Below are positions 32,448 through 41,126 of a stretch of 64,000 bases of DNA, one piece after another. Source of the stretch: Halotia branconii CENA392 (lineage in GTDB: Bacteria; Cyanobacteriota; Cyanobacteriia; Cyanobacteriales; Nostocaceae); the NCBI RefSeq assembly GCF_029953635.1, contig NZ_CP124543.1, positions 6,542,367-6,606,366 on the forward strand. The letters are read 5' to 3'. The notes under the pieces were generated by a model. That model worked only from the letters and a program-made list of their open reading frames with translations. It was not told the origin of the DNA and ran no database searches. The position numbers and the translations under genes are program-made. Positions within the stretch are counted from its first letter, which is position 1. Each line of letters opens with the position of its first letter.

Positions 32448-33608
32448 ATGGATGATGATAAGTGGATAAACGTCGATCCGCGAACTAAAAAGCTCAGTTT
32501 ACGCTTTCGAGTTCGCGGGTTCTCTCGCCAGTTTTATTTGTCAACCGGACTAACAGATAACAGGCGTAACCGCGAGATATTGCGATCAAAACGTGACGCG
32601 ATCGCAAACGATATTATATTTAATCGTTTTGATGATTCTCTGAATAGCTATCGTCCCAAACGCCTTTTAGCCAAGGAATCAAAAGAATCAAAACTTATCA
32701 CTCAGCACTCATTATTTGAATTGTGGGAGAAATTCACCCAGTTTCAAGAAAAGCAGTTGGAGGAGACGACGACTAGGCACAAATATAAAGTCATTGCCGT
32801 CAGAATTAAAAAATTTCCTAGTCAACTTGTAGAAGATGCTCCAAAAATCAGAGATTGGTTGTTAGCTAATTACAGCCAATTTTCGGTGTGGGAGACATTA
32901 ATATTTCTCAACCGCTGCTGTGAGTGGGCTGTTGGTTCTGGATATCTCACATTTAATCCCTTCGTAAACCTCCAAATTAAAAAACCAAAACGGAAATCCA
33001 CCAAAGAAGACGATTACAAAGCTTATAACATTGAACAAAGAGACTTTATCATCAAAGCTTTTGAGCTTGATCATGTAAATGGACACTATGCCGACCTAAT
33101 AAAATTCTTGTTTTTTACAGGTTGTCGGCATGGTGAAGCCTTCGCACTACGTTGGTCAGACATTCATAGTAATTGCACACGTATCAAAATCAACAAAGCC
33201 CGAAATTTATTCAATATTCAAAAGGGAACTAAAAACGGGAAGCGTAGAACGTTTCCATGTCAACAAGGATCTAAACTTCAGTCACTACTAATTCAGCTTA
33301 GAGAAAACGCTAACAGTAGCGATGATTTAATATTCCGATCTAAAGCTGGCTTTCCTATGAACTCCGATATCTTGGGTAACTGCTGGAGGCAGTCATCTTG
33401 TGGATTGGGAGTCGTACGCCAATTGGCTAACGGGGGAAAATTACCGTATCTAAAGCCATATAGCACTAGACACACGTTTGCTACTTTGGCTATCACTTCA
33501 GGCGTAACCCCTGACAAAGTAGCGCTGTGGATAGGCGACGACGTAGCAACAGTATTAAAGTTCTATTGCCATCCAGAATCACTGTCGGCCGAGTGTCCAG
33601 ATTTTTGA
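32448..33608 (+). CDS. Tyrosine recombinase (integrase)
   Basis: 386 residues. A basic N-terminus, a SAM-like core-binding domain (about 75-190), and a catalytic domain with Arg227 (FTGCRHGEAFALRW), a lysine in KNGKRRTFP, Arg341 in PYSTRHTFATLAI and nucleophile Tyr373 (LKFYCHP). At the first HxxR position there is Tyr338, and the usual LGH reads IGD, variations seen in some phage-type integrases. It ends 57 bp before the right direct repeat, the normal position of an element integrase next to its att site. Confidence 0.9.
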   Translation: MDDDKWINVDPRTKKLSLRFRVRGFSRQFYLSTGLTDNRRNREILRSKRDAIANDIIFNRFDDSLNSYRPKRLLAKESKESKLITQHSLFELWEKFTQFQEKQLEETTTRHKYKVIAVRIKKFPSQLVEDAPKIRDWLLANYSQFSVWETLIFLNRCCEWAVGSGYLTFNPFVNLQIKKPKRKSTKEDDYKAYNIEQRDFIIKAFELDHVNGHYADLIKFLFFTGCRHGEAFALRWSDIHSNCTRIKINKARNLFNIQKGTKNGKRRTFPCQQGSKLQSLLIQLRENANSSDDLIFRSKAGFPMNSDILGNCWRQSSCGLGVVRQLANGGKLPYLKPYSTRHTFATLAITSGVTPDKVALWIGDDVATVLKFYCHPESLSAECPDF

Positions 33609-33612
33609 TTAT

Positions 33613-33631
33613 GCTACTCAAATGCTACTCA
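33613..33631. repeat. GCTACTCA pair at the right end
   Basis: Two direct GCTACTCA copies start at 33613 and 33624, 11 bp apart, between the integrase stop and the right att repeat. The same octamer is present inside the left end (16663). These are candidate arm-type sites for the recombinase. Confidence 0.45.
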
Positions 33632-33664
33632 AAAATCAATTAAGTAAAACTCAAAAACTTGTCT

Positions 33665-34147
33665 ATGATTATTCTGGTAATGGGTGTCTCTGGTTCTGGC
33701 AAAACCACTATTGGACAACTGTTGGCAGCATCATTGCATTGGGAATTTCAAGATGCCGATTCTTTCCATTCACCAGAGAATATTGCTAAGATGCAGCATA
33801 ATATCCCCCTGACTGATGCCGATAGAATGCCTTGGCTGCAAAATTTACAAACTGCGATCGCTCAATGGTTGCAAGAAAATAAAAATGTAGTCATGGCTTG
33901 TTCAGCACTAAAAGCTAGTTATCGCCAATTTTTGTTATTAGATGGCGATCGCATCAAATTAGTCTACCTAAATGGGTCGTTTGAATTAATTCAACAACGA
34001 CTCCAAACGCGCCAAAATCACTTCATGACCGAAAAACTCCTCAACAGCCAGTTTGATGCTCTTGAAGAGCCAGATAATGCTTTATATGTGGATGTTTCGC
34101 AGACCCCAGAAAAGATCGTAGATTTCCTCAAAACACGTTTTGAGTAA
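33665..34147 (+). CDS. gntK: Gluconokinase (complete copy at the right junction)
   Basis: 160 residues, full length. It phosphorylates gluconate to 6-phosphogluconate. Walker A MGVSGSGKTT is near the start; DADSFHSPENIAKMQHNIPLTDADRMPWL is the gluconate-binding signature; VVMACSALKASYRQFL and FMTEKLLNSQFDALEEP complete the fold. The ATG at 33665 is element-supplied at the junction and lacks a visible Shine-Dalgarno. The original GTG with Shine-Dalgarno is stranded at 16506. Expression now probably depends on a promoter at the integrase end. Confidence 0.95.
   Translation: MIILVMGVSGSGKTTIGQLLAASLHWEFQDADSFHSPENIAKMQHNIPLTDADRMPWLQNLQTAIAQWLQENKNVVMACSALKASYRQFLLLDGDRIKLVYLNGSFELIQQRLQTRQNHFMTEKLLNSQFDALEEPDNALYVDVSQTPEKIVDFLKTRFE
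33666..33707 (+). repeat. attR: 42-bp direct repeat, right end of the element
   Basis: It matches 16507-16548 with one mismatch. To its right the gntK reading frame continues intact; to its left lies element DNA with the integrase. Excision would restore the original sfsA-gntK junction. Confidence 0.9.
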
Positions 34148-34253
34148 TCAATTGGCTCAAACTCTTTCTCCCCCTGCCCTTGGTCACTGAGCGAAGCCGA
34201 AGTGCTGCTCCCTGCTTTATCCCAATGATAATTATTGACATGGAGCTACACAC

Positions 34254-35177
34254 TTATTGCAGCTTAGATTTGCGATCAAAATTTAGTAGCCGCATTTGAA
34301 TAAGCAAGTAATAGAATGCTGTAAACATGGCTGCTGAAAAAATTTGTCCTCCCCAACCATCATGCCAAAAATCAAATGTTGTGGCATCCCAATAAGCAAC
34401 AGAAATTGCCAATAATGCAATGCGAGCAGTGTTAAAAATAAAAGCTACAATACATCCCAAAAAGCTGATTGTTAATATCTGGAATCCTTTTAATCTGTAA
34501 GCTATACCTATTAACAGACTAGTCATAACCATCAAGACCATCAAATCAAAGCCATTACAACCCCATCCTATCTCTATACTACCTGTAGGTAATTTAACCC
34601 ATGTTTGATCTAAACTGCTTGGATAACCTATGGCATGAAGTGCTAAATTAACGCTCCAAGCTTGAATGCGATCCATTGTTCTTTCAGGAGTCAAAGCTTG
34701 CCATATATATGCTGGTAGAAAGAAAATACCAGGATAGATACTTAAAACCATCAAAAAAATTGGACGTAGATAGTGTTTAAAGAACTTATGTCCCCAAGTG
34801 CTAAGGACAACACCTATTAAAATTATTAACCAAACTAATGCTTGAGACCAGCCTTTATTAAGACTAAAAGGGAAAAGACCAACTCCAAATAAAATCAAAC
34901 TATGTCCTAGCCGTCGTTGGATGTTTGGAGGATTTAATTTAGCAAGTTGATTTTTCTGTTGCCACAATTCTTGTAACGCTAAATAAGCCGCAGTAACTGT
35001 CAACAACGGAAATGTAATACCAATAATTATGAATTGTGTTAGTGTCTTTAACCAAAAAAATAAGTAATAACACAAACCTACAACTAAACCACACAGTACA
35101 ATTTGATTGTGTCTTTTTGTTAAATAGATTAACAATATTTTTTTGATTGCATAACCATATTTCTTATAGCTATTCAA
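34254..35177 (-). CDS. Exosortase (cyanoexosortase family)
   Basis: A 307-residue integral membrane transpeptidase-like protein with about eight hydrophobic segments. The catalytic triad of exosortases is visible: Cys207 in IEIGWGCNGFDLM, Arg252 in FNTARIALL, and His272 in FDFWHDGWGG. Exosortases recognise short C-terminal sorting signals (PEP-CTERM type) and attach or release cargo at the cell surface. A gene about 170 bp upstream on the same strand encodes a protein with such a tail, probably its dedicated substrate. Confidence 0.85.
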   Translation of the reverse strand: MNSYKKYGYAIKKILLIYLTKRHNQIVLCGLVVGLCYYLFFWLKTLTQFIIIGITFPLLTVTAAYLALQELWQQKNQLAKLNPPNIQRRLGHSLILFGVGLFPFSLNKGWSQALVWLIILIGVVLSTWGHKFFKHYLRPIFLMVLSIYPGIFFLPAYIWQALTPERTMDRIQAWSVNLALHAIGYPSSLDQTWVKLPTGSIEIGWGCNGFDLMVLMVMTSLLIGIAYRLKGFQILTISFLGCIVAFIFNTARIALLAISVAYWDATTFDFWHDGWGGQIFSAAMFTAFYYLLIQMRLLNFDRKSKLQ

Positions 35178-35344
35178 AAGAATTAAAACCTCCTTTTTTT
35201 AACTATTAATTAAGCAACATAAAGTTAGCAAATACTCTAATACAAGTACTTACTTAAGGTCAGTTACCTAAAGTTTTACGAATAATATAAATATGTTTCA
35301 GTGAGAACGTAATATTCGTCTCACTGTTTACCTTCTGAAATAAT

Positions 35345-35773
35345 TTATTTCATCTCCATTTGCTTTTGCTCTTGGCGATGTTTACGTATTAAACCTACAC
35401 CTAAGGCGGCTAGTCCTGGTATTAAAAGAGGAACAGGAACTTCTTTATGGTTATATCCTTGCTCTGTACTTATTGGTTTTGACCTATTTGAGCTACCTAT
35501 ATTTGTTAGTTTGGGCTTGTTTGAGTTGTTTACATAGGTAGTGCTATTACTTGAGTTTTGGCTACTGGGACTATTTGAATCGCTAGTCCATTTAAACCAG
35601 GGTATAAACCCCAAAAACCATTGTATTTCTAAAGACTTTGACGCTTTTGAATTTGCTTGTTCGGTTTTATTTGAGTTAGCTTGAGCTAATACATGAGCTT
35701 GAGAAATAAATATTGCACCTGTAGTCATAGAAGTAGCGACTACTATGCTTGCACATACAGTTTTAAATTTCAT
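35345..35773 (-). CDS. Secreted protein with PEP-CTERM-like sorting tail
   Basis: 142 residues: a signal peptide (VCASIVVATSMTTGAIFISQAHVLAQA), a Ser/Asn/Lys-rich low-complexity middle with one Trp-rich patch (IQWFLGFIPWFKW), then EVPVPLLIPGLAALGVGLIRKHRQE, that is a Pro-containing motif, hydrophobic helix and basic end as in PEP-CTERM signals. It is upstream of and codirectional with the exosortase. It probably is its dedicated substrate. The molecular role of the cargo is unknown. Confidence 0.8.
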   Translation of the reverse strand: MKFKTVCASIVVATSMTTGAIFISQAHVLAQANSNKTEQANSKASKSLEIQWFLGFIPWFKWTSDSNSPSSQNSSNSTTYVNNSNKPKLTNIGSSNRSKPISTEQGYNHKEVPVPLLIPGLAALGVGLIRKHRQEQKQMEMK

Positions 35774-36411
35774 AAACTGTTATTCTCCTGAGAAATTTTT
35801 TATTTAATTTAATTTAAGTATTTGCACCCTTTACAACTATTAATAAAAAATTAGTTGTTGTTCATCCATCTGTAGATATATAAACCTTAAAATCATTGTT
35901 AATCCTCTGGATATACAGCAAATTTTAGGTTTATTAGCGTATTTAAACCTAACACTAAATGTCATTTTCTATATCTTTATTTAGCGCCGTTTCTCACCAT
36001 TTATGCATCTGTAGTTTTGTACAAAATCAATACTGAAGACTAACTTCTAGCTCCTGACTTCTGTTTAATAAAAATGCTGGTCTTTTGCACTCCTCCAGAA
36101 GTTTTGTATATCTTCTAAGAAGAACAAATCTAGAACCAAGACTTATAAAAACGACGTAGATCTCAAAAAATAGTTTCTTAGCGATCGCTACTGCGATAAA
36201 TAAAATGTTTCTAGTTAATTGTTGTAAAAGTATTTTTGCTGGATTTTTGCTGCGTTTTTACTTTGAGCGACTTCAACAATTAACAGAATAATTGCACTAT
36301 ATTAAGGACAATCTTTGTCTTTGGTTTTTGAGTTAGTCATCACCAACAAACACAAGCCAGCCGAGAATATCAGCCTTTGGTAGCTGATATCCTAGCTGTT
36401 TGTACTAATTT
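35774..36411. other. 638-bp intergenic region, no gene seen
   Basis: AT-rich, with frequent stops in all frames. It should contain the promoter of the exosortase pair in its left 150 bp, where CTCCTGAG gives the Shine-Dalgarno of the substrate gene. One GCGATCGC is at about 36180. I see no repeat, hairpin or RNA gene that I can support. Confidence 0.5.
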
Positions 36412-37389
36412 CTACGGTTGATGAGATGCTAAAAAAGTTTCAACTTCGGCAGGGGTTGGTTGAGAGGCGATCGCTCCTGGTTTAATGGTAGTTAGCGCCC
36501 CGACAGCACTAGCGTATGTGACAATACGTTTTGCTGTTTCTGCATCCTTTAATTTGTTGATACCATGTTGCCCTAACTGGTGGATGAAACCTGCTAAGAA
36601 ACTATCTCCAGCACCGGTTGTATCAACTACAGGGATAGAAAAAGAAGGTAATGTGCCTTCGTTTTCACCCAAACAATAGCCGCAACCGTTTTCTCCATCT
36701 GTAATCAAGACTCCCTCAACTGAAGATAGGCGATAAGTGATCGCTCCTGGATCTGCGGTATCAAAAAGCCATTCCGCCTCTTCTTTGGAGAGTTTGAGGA
36801 AATCTACTTGCTTAAATATTTCCTGAATTTTTTGCCGAGCGATATTGGCATCTTGCCAAAATACAGGTCGCCAGTTGACATCTAGGACAATTTTAAGGTC
36901 ATATTTTCCTGCTAGCTCTAAAGCGCGGTGAGTTGCCTGTTCACTGTCAGGATAGGCTAATTCCAAAGTACCCAAAACTAGAAAATCTGCTTCTTGAAAT
37001 AGCGAATCTGGCATTTGCTTGGCTTGCAGGTGAGTATCGGCAAATTCGGCGGTGTCATACTGACCGAATCCGGCAAAAGTGCGATCGCCTGCTAGATCTC
37101 GCACTACATAAACCTGCCGCGTTGGTGCTGTAGGATGGCGTTGCACCCCAGTTGTATCTACACCTACTTCTTGTAATAATTTTATCAGTGCATTTCCTGG
37201 TTCATCTTCACCAACAGCTCCAATAAATCCTGTTGGGGTTCCCAACTTCACTAAACCACAAGCTACGTTAGCTGGTGCGCCCCCTGGATAAGGAGTCCAG
37301 GATTTTACTTCTTCTAGCTTTAGACCTAGTTGATCGGCTAAACAATCAAACAAAATTTCACCGAGGCACAAAACACGGGGATTGCTCAT
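36412..37389 (-). CDS. PfkB-family sugar kinase, probably fructokinase
   Basis: 325 residues, normal length. The start MSNPRVLCLGEILFDCLADQ, the ribokinase-type motif GGAPANVACGLVKLG and the C-terminal ATP/anion-hole motif DTTGAGDSFLAGF (catalytic Asp) are clear. Closest in pattern to fructokinases, which feed fructose into central metabolism after sucrose cleavage; specificity cannot be proven from the motifs. It stands alone, divergent from the regulator gene to its right. Confidence 0.85.
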   Translation of the reverse strand: MSNPRVLCLGEILFDCLADQLGLKLEEVKSWTPYPGGAPANVACGLVKLGTPTGFIGAVGEDEPGNALIKLLQEVGVDTTGVQRHPTAPTRQVYVVRDLAGDRTFAGFGQYDTAEFADTHLQAKQMPDSLFQEADFLVLGTLELAYPDSEQATHRALELAGKYDLKIVLDVNWRPVFWQDANIARQKIQEIFKQVDFLKLSKEEAEWLFDTADPGAITYRLSSVEGVLITDGENGCGYCLGENEGTLPSFSIPVVDTTGAGDSFLAGFIHQLGQHGINKLKDAETAKRIVTYASAVGALTTIKPGAIASQPTPAEVETFLASHQP

Positions 37390-37722
37390 CTTATTTTAGA
37401 TTTTCTTTCAGTATAAAATCTATAACAATCTTGGTTCATCTGTCGCCAGTTTTTAATAGAATAAAATGGCAATTTTTGCTACTCCTAGAAGATGTATATG
37501 CTCCTAATTTATATTTACTTATTTCGGTAATATACCTTAGTTAAATTTTTGGTAACGTGCTAATTTTTACTAAATTTTTGATAGAACTACTTTTAAGCTG
37601 AAATATAAAGAAAATATTGTCAATCGTATTACTGTCAACACTTGAAACGCTCACCAGCAAAAGAATCTTCTAGAATTAAAAAGAGCGATTAAGTACATAT
37701 ACCAAGGGAGGATAAAATAGTC
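37390..37722. other. 333-bp region between divergent genes
   Basis: This is the shared upstream region of the sugar kinase and the LuxR-type regulator. It is AT-rich without a clear operator. GGGAGG about 11 nt before the regulator ATG is its probable ribosome binding site. Confidence 0.5.
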
Positions 37723-37986
37723 ATGGCTGGTGGCGAGTCTCAGACCCCTGTTAGTCTGTCAGACAGAGAACTGCAAATTATCGATTTAGTGGCCGCTGGC
37801 TTAACTAACCAAGATATTGCAGGGAAACTGGAAATTAGCAAGCGAACAGTTGATAACCATATCAGCAACATTCTCACCAAAACTCAGACGGAAAATCGAG
37901 TGGCTCTTGTCCGCTGGGCTTTGCAGTGGGGAAAAGTTTGCTTGAATGATGTCAATTGCTGTACTTTACCTAACCAGACTGATTAG
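37723..37986 (+). CDS. pedR: Small LuxR-type regulator, PedR-like
   Basis: 87 residues consisting almost only of a GerE/LuxR helix-turn-helix: LSDRELQIIDLVAAGLTNQDIAGKLEISKRTVDNHISNILTKT. It has no receiver domain. Cyanobacterial PedR is a stand-alone regulator of this size whose activity depends on photosynthetic electron transport and a cysteine; the C-terminal KVCLNDVNCCTLP here has three cysteines. The name is given by size and domain layout. Confidence 0.65.
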   Translation: MAGGESQTPVSLSDRELQIIDLVAAGLTNQDIAGKLEISKRTVDNHISNILTKTQTENRVALVRWALQWGKVCLNDVNCCTLPNQTD

Positions 37987-38601
37987 ACAATTTGCAAGTT
38001 AGAGATGCGATCAACAACGTTTGGCAGACGAAGCGCGATCGCGTCTAGAATCTCGATCAACTTTGTCTGGCAAGTAGTCAAGCCAATTTTGAAAGTTTAC
38101 TTTTGTATTCGTGTGGACTCTTAGCGTAAATTCCTATTGGCATCAGGGAATGGGAAGCAGAGGAGGCAGAGGAGCAGGGAGCAGGGGGAAAAGGAGAAAG
38201 AGCTAATTTTTCTTCATCCCTCTTTCACCCCGCACCCCGAAGTTGCTCTACTTGGTGAGGCAGCCCGCAGAAAGTTGTTCCAACAAAGAGGAGCCAGCGC
38301 GGTCATGGGGGTTTCCATGCCACTTGCGGGACTCGGGGGGAACCCCCGCAACGCAGTGGCTCCCCAGGAGCGACTGGCGTTGGACTGCCGTTAGCGTAGC
38401 GATAGCGAGCTTGCGAGCGTCACCCGGAGGGGGAGACCCCAAGACCGCACTTCTCTTCTGCCCCAATTCCTCTTCTACATGCCCCATGCCCCACGCCCCA
38501 TATTCAAATCATCAACAAAAATTAGCAACAATCCTTTGCCTCAAGCGCTACATTTGTAGGAAATCTATAATTGCTCCATCGACTTGGAAAGCAGTGTTCC
38601 T
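37987..38601. other. 615-bp intergenic region of Nostoc extragenic repeats
   Basis: It contains purine-rich GAGGCAGAGGAGCAGGGAGCAGGGGG (written in part), a GC-rich block with GGGAACCCCC and TTAGCGTAGCGATAGCGAGC (38390-38412), and degenerate CCCCATGCCCC heptamers at 38478-38500. These are typical non-coding dispersed repeats. ORFs crossing them have no protein-like content and are not called. Confidence 0.6.
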
Positions 38602-39303
38602 ATGAATACTTCTGCTTCTGTTAAAGGTGGCTTGCCTTCCTTTGACTTTTTTAGTTTCGATTTGACAATACCTTTGTCTTGGCAAGTAACCAGTCAAGAC
38701 AATTTGATTTCTGACTTTCCGCAATCTACGCAAGATGCGGAGTTACTCAAGCAGCTGTCATTTATTCCAGGGTTGAAAGAAATGATCACGCTGCGGCAGG
38801 TTCATGCCTTAGAACATGCTACTGTTTGGGTTCTCAGCGAATCAAAAATTGCCCATCCCCCCACGGTCAGACCCCCCAAGATTCAAGTTGATGACGAATT
38901 ATTAAGTGGATTGTCTACAGAGCAGGGATTTTACCTTTATGGTGAAGTGAATATTAGCGATTTGCGACGTGCCGTTACCCTAGGTTTACATCGTCTTACC
39001 AGTGGTGAATGGGATTTAGCTGTACATCCTCGTTGTGGTACAAACTTATCGGTGGCGATGCTGTTGACCGCTGGACTAGCTGTGGGTGTGCATCTTTTGT
39101 TACCATTTCGACCGATTGAGCAATTAATCGGTTTGGGATTAGCAGCTACGACAGCAGCGGAAATTTCAGCAGATTTAGGTTCTATAGCACAACGTTATGT
39201 AACTACTGCCATTCCTTTTAACCTGAGAATTGAGAATATTACTCGCACATCTGACAGTTGGGGACGTGAGGCGCACTTTGTCAAGGTGAACTGGCAAGAT
39301 TGA
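38602..39303 (+). CDS. DUF6391 protein
   Basis: 233 residues from the ATG at 38602 (a TTG six codons earlier is open). Hallmarks are TLRQVHALEHATVWVLSE, STEQGFYLYGEV, LHRLTSGEWDLAVHPRCGTN, then a membrane segment (VAMLLTAGLAVGVHLLLPF). The conserved HALEHA and HPRCGTN could bind a metal. The family is mostly cyanobacterial and of unknown function. It is preceded by the extragenic repeat block, so its promoter is hard to see. Confidence 0.8.
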   Translation: MNTSASVKGGLPSFDFFSFDLTIPLSWQVTSQDNLISDFPQSTQDAELLKQLSFIPGLKEMITLRQVHALEHATVWVLSESKIAHPPTVRPPKIQVDDELLSGLSTEQGFYLYGEVNISDLRRAVTLGLHRLTSGEWDLAVHPRCGTNLSVAMLLTAGLAVGVHLLLPFRPIEQLIGLGLAATTAAEISADLGSIAQRYVTTAIPFNLRIENITRTSDSWGREAHFVKVNWQD

Positions 39304-39383
39304 CTGTAAAAAGTTTTTCAATTATCTCCTCAAATTAGTTGCAAAGATTTAATAATATTATTTTACGAATCATTCGTGAGCAA

Positions 39384-39420
39384 CCAGATCCCCGACTTCT
39401 TTGAGAAGTCGGGGATCTGG
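39384..39420. repeat. Perfect 17-bp hairpin, dispersed family copy 1
   Basis: CCAGATCCCCGACTTCT-TTG-AGAAGTCGGGGATCTGG. Related copies are at 43434-43466 and 52307-52339. It follows DUF6391 by 80 bp and may act as a terminator, but the same flank (ATTCGTGAxCAAC) at copy 2 marks it as a dispersed repeat. Confidence 0.85.
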
Positions 39421-39468
39421 CCTCTAATAAGCTAACCTACATGTTAGTAAATTTTAAAGGTTAAAATA

Positions 39469-40461
39469 ATGAGAAAGCTTTACTTTTTACTGCCAGGAAC
39501 TGACGGTAAATTTGCTTGTGGTGGTCTGTGGGCAGAGTTAAAAACAGTGCATCTCGTTCAACAGATATGTAGTGCTGAAGTGGTGACTTATCGTCAACGA
39601 GAACAAGACAAGCTTTTTCTAGATGATTTGCTCAAGCAGCCAAAATTAGATGATGTAATTTTTGTGATTAGCTGGGGATTTGATATTGCTAAGCTTGTTA
39701 CAAAACTCAAATCCTATAATGTTGTTTATCATGCCCACAGTACGGGTTACAAATTCCAAATTCCTGCAAGTATTCCGATCATGGCTGTGAGCCGTAATAC
39801 GATGGGATATTGGGGGCAACAGTCTCCTAACTCTTTGATTTATTATTTACCTAATCAGATTAGTAACGAATTTCAAAATTTTCATTTAGAACGAGATATT
39901 GATGTTTTGGTGCAAGCACGGAAATCTTCTGAGTATTTAATTAAAGAATTGATTCCATCATTGCAGCAGCAATGTCAAGTATGTGTAGTCGAGTCTTACG
40001 TAGAGGATTTACCTGGACTATTTAATCGAGCTAAAGTTTACCTCTATGACTCTGCTGAATATTGGGCGCAACAGCGTGTGAGTGAAGGTTTTGGGCTGCA
40101 ACCAATGGAAGCTTTAGCCTGTGGATGTCAAGTCTTCTCTAGTGTGAATGGTGGACTCTCAGATTACTTAGATCCGGGATTTAATTGTTATAAAATTGCT
40201 GGATATTCTCAAGAGTATGATATTCAAAGAATCATGAAATTACTAAATCATCCTACATCACTAGGTTTATCTGAAGAGTTTTTTGTAGAGCATCGGACTG
40301 AAAATATTATTCAGCGTTTGCAAGTAATTTTAGATCAACTCAACGATTTTTTTGACCACAAAGCTCATCATCCTAACAATATTAAAGGTTTATCCAGAAG
40401 ACGTATAGTAAAATTACTTACTCAAAGGATATTTGGAAAGTTAAAGAAGAAATATTTCTAG
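39469..40461 (+). CDS. Glycosyltransferase (GT-B, family 1/4 type)
   Basis: 330 residues. The N-terminus RKLYFLLPGTDGKFACGGLWAELKT is a Rossmann entry. The C-terminal domain has VLVQARKSSEYLIKELIPSL and EGFGLQPMEALACGCQVFSS with the catalytic-type glutamate pair. It is shorter than the WcaI-like enzyme and of unknown donor and acceptor. It stands alone with a good distance to neighbours; probably part of exopolysaccharide or cell-wall sugar synthesis. Confidence 0.75.
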   Translation: MRKLYFLLPGTDGKFACGGLWAELKTVHLVQQICSAEVVTYRQREQDKLFLDDLLKQPKLDDVIFVISWGFDIAKLVTKLKSYNVVYHAHSTGYKFQIPASIPIMAVSRNTMGYWGQQSPNSLIYYLPNQISNEFQNFHLERDIDVLVQARKSSEYLIKELIPSLQQQCQVCVVESYVEDLPGLFNRAKVYLYDSAEYWAQQRVSEGFGLQPMEALACGCQVFSSVNGGLSDYLDPGFNCYKIAGYSQEYDIQRIMKLLNHPTSLGLSEEFFVEHRTENIIQRLQVILDQLNDFFDHKAHHPNNIKGLSRRRIVKLLTQRIFGKLKKKYF

Positions 40462-40626
40462 GGATTGTTACGGTATTTTGCTCTAACTTTAGATGAAAGT
40501 AAAACTCGTAGTACATTAGATCTGCTCTAACTGTTAAGTCTATTTTTTGTCAATAACTATGTGTTTTACTGCTAACTCCGGATAACATAGAATTGCACTT
40601 GCAAGTATCCTCCAAGGAGTTTAATA

Positions 40627-41013
40627 ATGAAACATCCACTTCTGAGTTTATTGGCTGTGATTAGTGCGATCGCTTTCGCTCATCCTGCTTATGCCAACGA
40701 AGAAAATGTCCCTCCTATGATCACTGAGCGTCATCAAGCTGCTGTTCTTGTTACTGAACCAGTTACTATTAATAGTGGTACAAATAATGCCCTTGATCGA
40801 ACTAATAATCTCAACCAAGCTGCTGAGGAGATTGGTTCAGCCCGTGCGGGAGAATGCCCCAAGGTTAATCCTCTGGATTTGATTAACAATCCGGCAGATA
40901 TCTTGAAGCCACCATGCCAGAACCAAAATCCTCAACGTTCTGCTGAACCAGTGGAATATTTTAAAGTACCGCGACTCGATTCTGGTATTAGTGTGACAGT
41001 CACTAAATTTTGA
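40627..41013 (+). CDS. Small secreted protein of unknown function
   Basis: 128 residues with a clear signal peptide (KHPLLSLLAVISAIAFAHPAYA|NEE). The mature part is polar with two cysteines (GECPKVNPLD and PPCQNQN) that could pair, and ends in a short beta-rich stretch (ISVTVTKF). The Shine-Dalgarno AAGGAG is well placed before the ATG. No family recognised. Confidence 0.75.
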   Translation: MKHPLLSLLAVISAIAFAHPAYANEENVPPMITERHQAAVLVTEPVTINSGTNNALDRTNNLNQAAEEIGSARAGECPKVNPLDLINNPADILKPPCQNQNPQRSAEPVEYFKVPRLDSGISVTVTKF

Positions 41014-41126
41014 TAAATGTTAATAAAAAATGAACTAAAAAATTATATTCTCTAATCTCTCGAAGCATTGAAGATTAACTTTTGGGTATAGATTCAACTT
41101 AGTCCTAATAGAATAATTACAATTCC

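Larger units (their letters stand above)
16507..33707. mobile_element. 17.2-kb integrative element in the 5' end of gntK
   Basis: It is bounded by 42-bp direct repeats, with a tyrosine recombinase gene ending about 60 bp from the right repeat. Contents: a PadR-like regulator, a leftward cluster of unknown coupled genes (one coiled-coil/collagen protein), a DnaB-N/RecA-like Rep, a KGK protein, a ribbon-helix-helix gene, small genes, a membrane-anchored FtsK/HerA-like ATPase and two paralogous small genes. No relaxase, large terminase, portal or capsid protein is recognisable. The plan (int + rep + single translocase) recalls AICE-type elements, but a virus-like element is not excluded. Confidence 0.88.

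Noticed and set aside
16507..33707. Heterocyst-type excision element, as in nifD, fdxN or hupL
   Set aside because: The target gene is complete at the right end, so excision is not needed to restore its product, and the target is not a heterocyst gene.
38137..38605. Overlapping 60-120 codon ORFs after the PedR-like gene
   Set aside because: They cross purine-rich and GC-rich extragenic repeats and a CCCCATG heptamer run; composition is not protein-like.
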